From assembly GCA_033855775.1 (NCBI GenBank), contig JAWVFT010000089.1:1-13071 (forward strand): DNA of 13,071 nucleotides, given 5' to 3'. Of this stretch, positions 1 through 7,114 are shown one piece after another. A model generated the notes under the pieces. That model searched no databases. It was not told where the DNA came from and worked only from the letters and a program-made list of their open reading frames with translations. Numbering within the stretch: position 1 is the first letter of the stretch; every line of letters begins with the position of its first letter. The translations under genes were made by a program, and so were the position numbers. The stretch is from DASVTR01 sp033855775 (lineage in GTDB: Bacteria; Acidobacteriota; Blastocatellia; Pyrinomonadales; Pyrinomonadaceae).

Positions 1-114
1 GAACGCAACGCCGTCAAAGAAATACTGCCGCGTCGGAAAGCACACGTACACCAACAGAATCGCCCCGCCAACAATCCACGGCGCCCATCCCTCTCTATCC
101 TTCGTCATCAGCAT
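1..114 (-). CDS. Partial membrane protein (N-terminus only), possibly a polytopic glycosyltransferase-like protein
   Basis: An open frame enters from the left edge, and its 5' end lies in the window. It begins MLMTKDREGW and continues with one hydrophobic stretch (residues about 13-25) followed by FPTRQYFFDGVAF, 38 residues in all. One transmembrane helix followed by an aromatic YFFDGVAF segment resembles the start of polytopic membrane glycosyltransferase-like (DUF2723/GT39-type) proteins, but this is only a resemblance and the family is not established. Two in-frame starts exist (114 and 108); neither has a strong ribosome site. The start lies 9 bases past the stop of the STAND gene, so the two are probably co-transcribed and perhaps translationally coupled. 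Whether the product works with the STAND protein cannot be judged from this fragment. Confidence 0.55.
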   Translation of the reverse strand, partial: MLMTKDREGWAPWIVGGAILLVYVCFPTRQYFFDGVAF

Positions 115-123
115 CAGCCCGTA

Positions 124-2895
124 TCAACCTTCCGCTTCGCACTCTTTCAAAGTGACCTCTGCTTCTTCCAACTCGTCTGGCATGCGGAGTGTGGTAAAGA
201 TGCCCACCGCGCGCCGTGCGTAGGGCAACGCCTCTTGCGGTCGCTCTTGCCGGACAAGGGCTTTTGCAAGTCGGTGGCAATTAGAGGCTATTAATTCTAG
301 CCGGCCCACTGCTTCCGACAGTGGCAACGCTTCATGCGCTAGGGTTTCGGCGGCGGGCCAGTCTTGGCAATCAAGCGCGAGCGCAGCCAAGTTGCCGGTA
401 TAGGCAGCAATGCCCTCTCGATAGCTCACCTTTTTCGCAATTCGCAACGCCTCACGGAGGTCACGCTCAGCGGCGGCATAGTCACCGGACATCCTTTCGA
501 TGTCTGCGAGGTCGTTCAATACAGATGCCACCTTATCGCTCTCCGGCGCAAGAGATTGATAAAGCGCGAGGACTTCTTTGTGGGCGGCAAGCGCGGCAGG
601 ATAATCTCCCTTCAATTTATGCCCTACACCTCGCAAGTGAGTTGCGTTTGCTTTTTCTCTGGCTTCAGTGCCAGCTTTTTGCCAATGCGTCTCGCAACGT
701 GCAGCACAGCCTAATACTTCATCACCTTGATTACGTAAGTGATATATCCATCCAACATCACAAGCTCGCCAACCTGCGTTGTAAAAATCCCCTTCAGACA
801 CTGCTCTCTCTTCCGCTTGATAATTAAGTGACAGTTGCTCATCCCAATGCCCGGAAAAATCCAAAAAGTTGTCGAGGGCATCGCACAAATTCTGAAGCCG
901 ATTATTATCGCCTTGTAAAAATAGTGGCAGCGCAGCCGCAATTGATAGCCACTCAGTTTCTAGTCTTGGAAAGCGTTCATAATGTATCCAGCCATTCTCC
1001 ATCGCCAGCACGTAGGCGCGGGCCATCAAGCGGTCACCCGTTTGGGCCACGGCTTCGGGGCGCTTGCGGCGCAAGAAGGAGGCGGCCAATGCGGGGAGAA
1101 GAAAGACCTGCGCTTGTTCGTCGCTGACGAGCAGGGCGCGGTCGGTTAAATCTTCGAGCGCGGTTTGCGCGGCGGTGAGGGCTAGCCCGGAGAGCTCGGC
1201 AATCCATTCCACTTTGGCGGGCCGCGTGAAATGCGTCAGAGCCGCGAGCACGGCCATCTCGCTGGCGGTGAAGGTGTCGAGCAGGTCGCCGAAGATGAAT
1301 TCCAGCGGGTCGTTGTCTTTGGGCGCGGATTTCATAAAGTCGCACGCTTCCGTGATTGTGCGGCAGTGGCTTCCGGCGCGTCCCAATTGCCCCGCCACCC
1401 ATTTGATGAGCAGCGGATTGCCTTGCGTGATTTCGTAAAGCTCGCGGGGCTCGTTGTCGTCGGCGCGTTTGAGGTGGCGATTGGTCTTGGCGAGTTCGGC
1501 TATCAGGTCGAGCGCGTCCTTGAGGGCGAGACGGTCCAGGCGGACGACGCGGGCGTCAATGTCCGTGCGGCGGCGGCTGGTGACAATCGCTTTGCACGCG
1601 CCGGGCAGACGGCTGAGAAACTGGTAGAGACGGACGCGCTCTTTCTCTTCAAACGTCTCAACGTTGTCGATGATGATGAGGGCTTGCTTGTCTGCGAGGA
1701 CGTGATTCACGGCTTTGACGCGCTCGTTCGGGGCGATGCGCGCGAGGTCTTCCTCGCCCAACTCGCGCGCCAGTTCGGTAATCAGGGAGATGAAGTTGGG
1801 GAGCATAAAGTCCTGAAGAGACTGTTCGCCGACGGGCGTCAGTTCGCGCACCTTGGCCGAGAGGAAAATCTTGAGCGCGAAGTGTTCGGCGGGCGCGACG
1901 TGTCCGGCGCGGACGGCCAGCGCGGTCTTGCCGATGCCGCCCGGCCCATCAATCAGCGCTCCCCAACTGCGCGATTCCGGCAGGAGCGCGTCGGCGATAA
2001 TAGCCAGTTCAACTTCACGGCCGAAGAAGTAGGGCTGCGTGGGCAGGCTTGAGCGGCTTGCTGTTGAAGCGTTGACGGCAGGCGTTGCGGGGGGAAGCAA
2101 ATCTCTCATCGAAGCTAAGGCTTCGCGTCGCCCGTCTGGCTGCTTGAGCGAAGTTTGCCGGAGCATGTGCAGGACGAAGCTGGCGGCATTGTGCGCGGCC
2201 AACTTCTGGCGCGCGTCTTTGTCATGGCCCTTGTCGCCGTCGGCCCAATCGCAGATGGCTTTGACAAGCAGCCAATCAACTTTGCTCTCCTGACAGGCGA
2301 CGTAAAGCCCCGCGCCTTCCATCTCGCCGCCGATGGCTTCCGGCTCGAAGCCGAGCAGTTGTTGGCGAAAGTCAAGATTGTCCGCCAGCTTGTCGCCGGA
2401 GAGAATCAGGCCGGAGCGCACCTTTGCTATTGACTCGTCCCAGTGTTGTTCCGCGACGCGGAAGCTGCTCAGGAGCGAAGAAGAAGCGGGCGGGCGGTCG
2501 CCGCGCGGGATGATTTCGAGTTGGCCTTCTTTGTTTGTGCCGACGCGCTGAAGCTCGTACAGCAGCAGTTGCTTTGAAACCAGAATGTCGCCGATTGATT
2601 GCTTTTCGGCGTTCATGCCGAAGGCGATGCCGACCATGATGACCGCCGACGGCGCAAGCGCATCAATGCCTTTCTGCACGGTCTGTAGAGACGCGCCCAC
2701 TCCGCCCGAACCCATCTCGGATTGCGCCATGAACACTCGCGCGCCCTTAACGCTGCCGAGGTCTTGATACGTCCTGCCGTCAATCTGGACAGACTTGGGA
2801 GCCTGCGCGGTCGCTGCTCCGAAAACTTGCAGCACGGCTTGGCTTTCAACTTTGGTGACAGTGACAATCAGCACGTCGGCTTGCATTTCAAGCAT
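124..2895 (-). CDS. PNP-domain STAND/NLR-like ATPase with TPR repeats (candidate antiphage ATP-nucleosidase effector)
   Basis: Predicted 923-residue cytoplasmic protein of three parts. Residues about 4-245 are a nucleoside phosphorylase/MTA-SAH nucleosidase-type domain: VGIAFG near 88, GGEMEG with M192-E193 expected to hold the ribose, and CDWADG with D216 as the likely catalytic acid. After a linker, FFGRE (290-294) opens an NB-ARC/STAND ATPase with Walker A GPGGIGKT (K323), Walker B LIIIDN (D410) and a GNPL motif (P494). Residues about 690-915 are helical TPR-like repeats with alternating A/L/Y patterns. In this family a C-terminal sensor releases oligomerisation, which switches on the N-terminal enzyme. 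PNP domains fused to NLR-like proteins have been reported to act as ATP nucleosidases in phage defence; that activity is inferred here. An AGAGGG ribosome site touches the ATG at 2895 but sits 9 bases from the in-frame ATG at 2886, so MQADVLIV may be the true start. The TPR part is AT-richer than the rest. Confidence 0.88.
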   Translation of the reverse strand: MLEMQADVLIVTVTKVESQAVLQVFGAATAQAPKSVQIDGRTYQDLGSVKGARVFMAQSEMGSGGVGASLQTVQKGIDALAPSAVIMVGIAFGMNAEKQSIGDILVSKQLLLYELQRVGTNKEGQLEIIPRGDRPPASSSLLSSFRVAEQHWDESIAKVRSGLILSGDKLADNLDFRQQLLGFEPEAIGGEMEGAGLYVACQESKVDWLLVKAICDWADGDKGHDKDARQKLAAHNAASFVLHMLRQTSLKQPDGRREALASMRDLLPPATPAVNASTASRSSLPTQPYFFGREVELAIIADALLPESRSWGALIDGPGGIGKTALAVRAGHVAPAEHFALKIFLSAKVRELTPVGEQSLQDFMLPNFISLITELARELGEEDLARIAPNERVKAVNHVLADKQALIIIDNVETFEEKERVRLYQFLSRLPGACKAIVTSRRRTDIDARVVRLDRLALKDALDLIAELAKTNRHLKRADDNEPRELYEITQGNPLLIKWVAGQLGRAGSHCRTITEACDFMKSAPKDNDPLEFIFGDLLDTFTASEMAVLAALTHFTRPAKVEWIAELSGLALTAAQTALEDLTDRALLVSDEQAQVFLLPALAASFLRRKRPEAVAQTGDRLMARAYVLAMENGWIHYERFPRLETEWLSIAAALPLFLQGDNNRLQNLCDALDNFLDFSGHWDEQLSLNYQAEERAVSEGDFYNAGWRACDVGWIYHLRNQGDEVLGCAARCETHWQKAGTEAREKANATHLRGVGHKLKGDYPAALAAHKEVLALYQSLAPESDKVASVLNDLADIERMSGDYAAAERDLREALRIAKKVSYREGIAAYTGNLAALALDCQDWPAAETLAHEALPLSEAVGRLELIASNCHRLAKALVRQERPQEALPYARRAVGIFTTLRMPDELEEAEVTLKECEAEG

Positions 2896-2947
2896 CCCTC
2901 TTTCGTCGCCCTTGGCTTAAGGTTCGAGGCCAGCATCTTGAGTCGCA

Positions 2948-2953
2948 ATTATA
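2948..2953 (-). promoter_or_regulatory. Candidate -10 element of the STAND gene promoter
   Basis: A perfect TATAAT reads on the minus strand in the divergent gap, preceded by GACG. No good TTGACA lies 16-18 bases upstream, so the -35 is weak or absent. Transcription would start near 2941, giving a leader of about 45-55 bases before the STAND start codon and its AGAGGG ribosome site. It is the only consensus -10 I see in this gap. Confidence 0.45.
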
Positions 2954-3145
2954 CGTCATCGACACCGAATAGCATTCCATCAAGCATCTGTTTCACCACT
3001 CAGTTTGGCGATGGCGTTTATCAACGCTTCCGGCGATTGCTCAACGCTCTCGCGCTGGACAATGAACGCGGGAGATGCGCGAAGGCGCGTCTTAGTGCAA
3101 TAATGTGCGCGCTCCCTTTGAGACCACTGACTGAATGAGGAAAGT

Positions 3146-5224
3146 ATGAAACGCTTGTGTCTTTCGGCGCTGCTCGTCGTGTTCGCGCTCGCTGGCGCGG
3201 TCGCGGGGCAGGTGGCCGCCTCTCCGTTTACGATTAACGACCTGCTCAAGGTGCGCCGCGTCGGCGACCCGCAGGTTTCGCCCGATGGCCGTTGGGTGGC
3301 TTACGTCATCACAGACATCAACAAGACGAACAATCGCGGCTTGACGCAGATTTATCTGATTGCCGCAGAGGGCGGCGAGCCGCGCCAACTGACTAAAGGC
3401 GAGAGCTCGGCCAGTTCGCCGCGCTGGTCGCCCGACGGCAAACGCCTCGCCTTCATCTCTTCGCAGGAAGGCGGGCCGCAAATCTGGACGATGGACGTTG
3501 CCTCCGGCGAGATGAAGAAAGTTAGCAGCATCTCGACCGGAGCGTCAGACCTCATCTGGTCGCCCGACGGGCAGATGCTCGCCTTCGTCTCGGACGTGTA
3601 CCCGGAATGCGCGACCGACGAGTGCAACAAGGAACGCGACGAGAAGATGGAAGCCAGCAAGGTCAAGGCGAAAGTCGCAGACCGCTTGCTCTTTCGTCAC
3701 TGGAACAGTTGGAAGGAAGGCAAGCGCACGCACGTCTTCATCGTCGCAAGCGACGGCGGCGCGGCGCGCGACATGACGCCCGGCGACTATGACGCTCCGC
3801 CCTTCTCTCTCGGCGGGCCAACCGATTACGCCTTCTCGCCCGACTCGAAAGAACTCGCCTTCGCGCGCAATACGGATAAGGTTGAAGCGACTTCGACCAA
3901 CGGCGACATCTTCATCGTCCCCGTCGCGGGCGGCGAAGCCCGCCGCATCACGGAGAGCAATCTCGGCGCAGACCTCTCGCCGCAATACTCGCCCGACGGT
4001 CGCTTCATCGCCTATCGCTCGCAGGAGCGCGCGGGCTTCGAGTCTGACCGCTGGCGTTTGATGCTCTACGACCGCCAGCGCAATCAATCGCGCGAACTGA
4101 TGCAGAACTATGACGCATACGTTGACACATATTTGTTCTCGCCCGACAGCAAGTATATCTACTTCGCCTCCGGCGAGCGCGGACGACAGCCCGTCTATGC
4201 CGTCGCCGTCGCGGGCGGCGCGCCCGTCAAAATCCTTCAGGGCTTCAACGACGACATGAAGCTCTCCGCGGACGGGAAGACGATGGTCTTCACGCGCTCG
4301 ACGACGACGATGCCGGCCGAGATTTTCATCACGCGCATCGCAGACCCGCGCCAGCGCATCGCGCAGGGCGAGAGCGCTGTCGTGAAGTTGACGAAGACCA
4401 ACGACGCGCTGCTCGCCGGTTATCAACTACAGCCCGCCGAAGAGTTGACATGGACGGGAGCAAGCAACACGAAAGTCTCCGGCTGGCTCGTCAAGCCGCC
4501 CGACTTCAAGGCCGGTCAGCAGTATCCGATGGTCGTCCTGATTCATGGCGGGCCGCAGGGCGCATGGAACGACAGTTGGGGCTATCGCTGGAACCCGGAG
4601 GTCTTCGCCAACGCCGGTTACGTCGTCTTCATGCCGAACCCGCGCGGCTCCATCGGCTACGGCCAGAAATTTCTGGACGAGATTTCCGGCGACTGGGGCG
4701 GCAAGGCTTACGCGGACATCATGAACGGCGTCGCGCATGTCATCAGCCTCGGCTACGTTGACAGGAATCGTCTGGGGGCGGCGGGCGGCTCCTACGGCGG
4801 CTACATGGTCAACTGGCTCGAAGGCCACAACACAGACCAGCGCGCGCAGTTCAAAGCTCTCGTCTCGCACGCCGGAGTCTATAACCTGTCGAGCATGTAC
4901 GGCGCGACCGAAGAACTCTGGTTCACAGATTGGGAGTTTAAAGGCGCCCCCTGGGACAACCCCGAAATGTACGCGCGCTGGTCGCCCAACATGTTCGTCA
5001 AGAATTTTAAGACGCCGCTCCTTGTCGTCCACGGCGAGCTTGATTATCGCGTCCCCGTCACCGAAGGCTTGCAGCTTTTCACGGCCCTGCAACGACAGGG
5101 CGTTGATTCCAAGCTGCTCTACTTTCCTGACGAAGGCCACTGGATTCAAAAGCCGCAGAACGCCGAACTCTGGTACACGACCGTCATCGGCTGGCTCGAC
5201 AAATATCTGAAGTTGAAGAGCTAG
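3146..5224 (+). CDS. Secreted S9 (prolyl oligopeptidase family) serine peptidase, DPP/acylaminoacyl-peptidase type
   Basis: Predicted 692-residue exported peptidase, normal length for S9 dipeptidyl/acylaminoacyl peptidases. The N-terminus MKRLCLSALLVVFALAG is a signal peptide, probably cleaved after an Ala near residues 20-25. Residues about 35-400 are a beta-propeller of PD40/WD40-like units, visible as repeated SPDG/SPDS motifs near 46, 96, 140, 232, 283 and 333. The alpha/beta-hydrolase domain follows, with the oxyanion segment HGGPQG, the nucleophile in GGSYGGY (S549), the acid in HGELDYRVP (D633) and the histidine in DEGHW (H665); the triad is complete. S9 enzymes cleave short peptides behind Pro or Ala or remove blocked N-terminal residues, usually for peptide scavenging in the periplasm. 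GAGGAAAG lies just before the ATG and fixes the start. It is transcribed away from the STAND gene and ends in a strong terminator, so it is probably monocistronic. Confidence 0.95.
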   Translation: MKRLCLSALLVVFALAGAVAGQVAASPFTINDLLKVRRVGDPQVSPDGRWVAYVITDINKTNNRGLTQIYLIAAEGGEPRQLTKGESSASSPRWSPDGKRLAFISSQEGGPQIWTMDVASGEMKKVSSISTGASDLIWSPDGQMLAFVSDVYPECATDECNKERDEKMEASKVKAKVADRLLFRHWNSWKEGKRTHVFIVASDGGAARDMTPGDYDAPPFSLGGPTDYAFSPDSKELAFARNTDKVEATSTNGDIFIVPVAGGEARRITESNLGADLSPQYSPDGRFIAYRSQERAGFESDRWRLMLYDRQRNQSRELMQNYDAYVDTYLFSPDSKYIYFASGERGRQPVYAVAVAGGAPVKILQGFNDDMKLSADGKTMVFTRSTTTMPAEIFITRIADPRQRIAQGESAVVKLTKTNDALLAGYQLQPAEELTWTGASNTKVSGWLVKPPDFKAGQQYPMVVLIHGGPQGAWNDSWGYRWNPEVFANAGYVVFMPNPRGSIGYGQKFLDEISGDWGGKAYADIMNGVAHVISLGYVDRNRLGAAGGSYGGYMVNWLEGHNTDQRAQFKALVSHAGVYNLSSMYGATEELWFTDWEFKGAPWDNPEMYARWSPNMFVKNFKTPLLVVHGELDYRVPVTEGLQLFTALQRQGVDSKLLYFPDEGHWIQKPQNAELWYTTVIGWLDKYLKLKS

Positions 5225-5270
5225 TCGCGGGTCACGCTCGCGGCTTAACGCGCGGCTTAAGCTGACGGCA

Positions 5271-5313
5271 GAGTAGCGGATTGACGAAAATCAATTCGCT
5301 ACTCTTTCTCTTT
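5271..5313 (+). terminator. Intrinsic terminator after the S9 peptidase
   Basis: A 13-bp stem with one G.U pair (5271-5283 with 5292-5304, arms beginning GAGTAGCG and ending CGCTACTC) encloses the 8-base loop ACGAAAAT. It is followed by the pyrimidine tract TTTCTCTTT. It lies 47 bases past the peptidase stop and before the methyltransferase, so it should separate the two transcripts. Confidence 0.8.
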
Positions 5314-5388
5314 GATGTGAACTAAAGTAACGAGCGCGGATTTCGCGTTCGCAGATTATCAAGGGAAGGCTCAAAACTCGTTTCAGGC

Positions 5389-6150
5389 ATGAACTTCTTC
5401 GCGCACACGTCGGCGGCAGAGCGATACGCAAGGGGTCGGCCCTACTTTCACCCGTTCGTCATCAATCGCTTCAGAGAGTTGGTCGCGCTGGCCGCGCCGC
5501 TCGCGCTCGCGCTGGACGTGGGTTGCGGGACGGGCCTGTCAAGTGTCGCCTTGAAAGAGATTGCCGGCCGCGTCGTCGGCGTTGACGCCGCGCCTTCAAT
5601 GCTGGCGCAGGCTCCGCGCGCGGCGCGTCTCTCATACGCCGTCTCGCTCGCCGAGCAGTTGCCCTTCGCGGCGAATGAATTTGATTTGCTGACGCTCTCG
5701 CAGGTCTGCCACTGGCTCGACCGCGAGCGCTTCTTCGCGGAGGCGCGCAGAGTCCTGCGCCCTTCGAGTTGGCTGATGATTTACGACGCCTATTTTTCCG
5801 CGCTCTCGTCCGAGAATCCAGACTTTCAAACGTGGCATCGTGAGACTTACCTGCAAAAATATCCGAGCCCGGCGCGCTCCTGGTTTTCGTTGCCAGCGGA
5901 CGACGCAGAGGCTCTCGGCTTCGAGTTGCGCAAGGCCGAGCGGCTGCCGCACGCGATTAGCTTCACGCGCGAACAATTGGTCGAATACCTGCTCTCGCAG
6001 AGCAACATCATCGCGGCGGTGGAAGACGGCGCGGAAGAGATTGACGAAGTTCGTCGCTGGCTGGCGCAGGAACTCAAGCCCTTCTTCGCAGACCGCGACG
6101 AAGTTGATTTCATCTTCAACGTCTCAATCTGGTATCTGCAATCAAACTAA
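5389..6150 (+). CDS. Class I SAM-dependent methyltransferase (Methyltransf_11 type)
   Basis: Predicted 253-residue soluble enzyme with a Rossmann-fold methyltransferase core. Motif I is ALDVGCGTGLSS (D43 to G49). The acidic end of strand 2 is GVDAAPSML (D66), where the ribose of S-adenosylmethionine should bind. Later motifs are FDLLTLSQVCHWLD and the post-core ARRVLRPSSWLMIYD. The C-terminal third (about 150-250) is helical and aromatic-rich, as in small-molecule methyltransferases of the UbiE/Tam-like group; the substrate cannot be read from sequence. The start codon has only a weak ribosome site; a GGGAAGG lies about 20 bases upstream, too far to be ideal. No better in-frame start is evident, because NFFAHTSAAERYARGRPYFHP is the usual opening of this group. 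The next gene follows closely on the same strand, so the two probably share a transcript. Confidence 0.9.
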   Translation: MNFFAHTSAAERYARGRPYFHPFVINRFRELVALAAPLALALDVGCGTGLSSVALKEIAGRVVGVDAAPSMLAQAPRAARLSYAVSLAEQLPFAANEFDLLTLSQVCHWLDRERFFAEARRVLRPSSWLMIYDAYFSALSSENPDFQTWHRETYLQKYPSPARSWFSLPADDAEALGFELRKAERLPHAISFTREQLVEYLLSQSNIIAAVEDGAEEIDEVRRWLAQELKPFFADRDEVDFIFNVSIWYLQSN

Positions 6151-6155
6151 GGAAG
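6150..6155 (+). promoter_or_regulatory. Strong ribosome site for a minicistron
   Basis: AGGAAG begins at the last base of the methyltransferase stop codon and lies 6 bases before the ATG at 6162. It is the best ribosome site in this operon. It serves the 24-codon reading frame rather than the larger downstream gene directly. Confidence 0.55.
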
Positions 6156-6161
6156 CAATTG

Positions 6162-6236
6162 ATGAACCGACAACACGACGCGCGCATGGCTACGAAAGAG
6201 GACGCGGCGCGCAGAGCAGCGGGCGGGCGTTTGTGA
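6162..6236 (+). CDS. Possible 24-residue leader peptide (minicistron) overlapping the DUF2071 gene start
   Basis: A short frame MNRQHDARMATKEDAARRAA followed by GGRL and TGA. It has a well-spaced AGGAAG ribosome site, and its stop overlaps the next ATG by one base (TGATG). The peptide is basic and has no recognisable domain. Three readings are possible: a translated coupling peptide that delivers ribosomes to the weakly initiated DUF2071 gene; the genuine N-terminus of that gene separated by a frameshift or sequencing error; or a chance frame. I favour coupling, because the downstream protein already looks complete from its own ATG. Confidence 0.35.
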   Translation: MNRQHDARMATKEDAARRAAGGRL

Positions 6237-6991
6237 TGAACGCTGAGGCCGTCACAGAGCGCGAGCGGCTGGCCCTGCGCGAGCGACCCAAAGGCTTGCC
6301 CATCGGGCAGATGAACTGGGGCAAGCTGCTCTTCATGCACTGGCCTTTGAAGCCCGAAGCCCTGCGCCCGCTCATCCCTGAGCGTTTGACGATTGACACT
6401 TTTGAAGGCGCGGCTTGGGTCGGCGTCGTGCCGTTTACGATGTGGGGCGTGCGCCCGACTTTCACGCCGCCCCTTCCGGGCCTCAGCCGCTTTCACGAGT
6501 TGAACGTCCGCACCTACGTTCACCTGGACGGCGTGCCGGGCGTCTGGTTCCACTCGCTCGACGCCGCCAGCCCGCTAGCCGTCCGGGGCGCGCGCGCCTT
6601 CTTTCATCTTCCCTACTTCAACGCTCGCATGAGCCTTGAGCAAGAGAGCGAGCGCATCATCTATTCGTCGGAGCGCACACACAGAGACGCGCCGCCCGCG
6701 CGCTTTCAAGCGACATGGAACATAGGCGATGCGCTGCCAACGTCCGCGCCCGGCTCGCTCGAATTTTTCCTCACCGAACGCTACTGCCTCTACGCGGCGC
6801 GCGGCGAAAAGATTTATCGCCTGCGCATCTTTCATCCGCCGTGGCCCTTGCGCCGGGCCGAACTCTCGTCCTACGACTCGACCATGCTCGCGGCGCACGG
6901 ATTGTCAGAGCCGGACGACGCGCCGCTCCTGCACTACGCCGAAGCCCTGCGCGTCCAGGCATGGCCGCTGTTCAAAGTCAAAGCGAATTAG
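6236..6991 (+). CDS. DUF2071 / YqjF-like protein of unknown function
   Basis: Predicted 251-residue soluble protein covering the usual length of the DUF2071 (YqjF) family. The signature segments are in order: an N-terminal ALRERPKGLPIGQMNWGKLL with LLFMHWPL, then WVGVVPFTMWGVRP (about 61-74), FHELNVRTYV (86-95), PGVWFHSLDA (101-110), and a C-terminal domain ending LLHYAEALRVQAWPL. The family resembles acetoacetate decarboxylase-type folds, but its activity is not established and I assign none. The frame is open further upstream, inside the methyltransferase gene, but that part is a shadow; the ATG at 6236 is the first start that agrees with the family. Its own ribosome site is poor (only G-rich sequence), so initiation may depend on reinitiation from the overlapping 24-codon frame. 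Probably co-transcribed with the methyltransferase. Confidence 0.88.
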   Translation: MNAEAVTERERLALRERPKGLPIGQMNWGKLLFMHWPLKPEALRPLIPERLTIDTFEGAAWVGVVPFTMWGVRPTFTPPLPGLSRFHELNVRTYVHLDGVPGVWFHSLDAASPLAVRGARAFFHLPYFNARMSLEQESERIIYSSERTHRDAPPARFQATWNIGDALPTSAPGSLEFFLTERYCLYAARGEKIYRLRIFHPPWPLRRAELSSYDSTMLAAHGLSEPDDAPLLHYAEALRVQAWPLFKVKAN

Positions 6992-7080
6992 TCACGCGCC
7001 ACAGCCAAAAGCTGAAAGGCAACGGTGAAGGAAAGCCGCTTTTATAAAGCTCAGCCTTCGCCCGCCTGCTGCCTTTTCAC

Positions 7081-7108
7081 TTTAGACTTTGGACTTTCGA
7101 CTTTGGAC
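7081..7108 (+). repeat. Heptameric tandem repeat, four TTTGGAC units
   Basis: Four head-to-tail 7-base units, TTTAGAC TTTGGAC TTTCGAC TTTGGAC, lie between the ends of two convergent genes (DUF2071 on plus, DUF3298-type on minus). The same heptamer makes the hairpin at 12591-12682, which is also a convergent junction. No matching inverse arm is present here, so this copy would not fold alone. Confidence 0.85.
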
Positions 7109-7114
7109 TGCTCT

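Noticed and set aside
1231..2052. A 273-codon plus-strand frame opposite the NB-ARC region of the STAND gene
   Set aside because: The opposite strand encodes Walker A, Walker B and GNPL motifs in order; the plus frame has no recognisable fold.
3545..4426. A 293-codon open frame on the minus strand opposite the S9 peptidase, and a 240-codon one at 4427-5149
   Set aside because: Both lie fully inside a gene with an intact catalytic triad, show low-complexity Arg/Val/Ala composition and have no ribosome site that I can see.
5840..6235. N-terminal extension of the DUF2071 frame back into the methyltransferase gene
   Set aside because: The extension is Arg/Ser-rich shadow sequence overlapping a real gene; family similarity starts only after the ATG at 6236.
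7081..7108. CRISPR array or phage attachment site made of the TTTGGAC units
   Set aside because: The units are contiguous 7-mers without spacers, and no integrase, tRNA or Cas gene is nearby.
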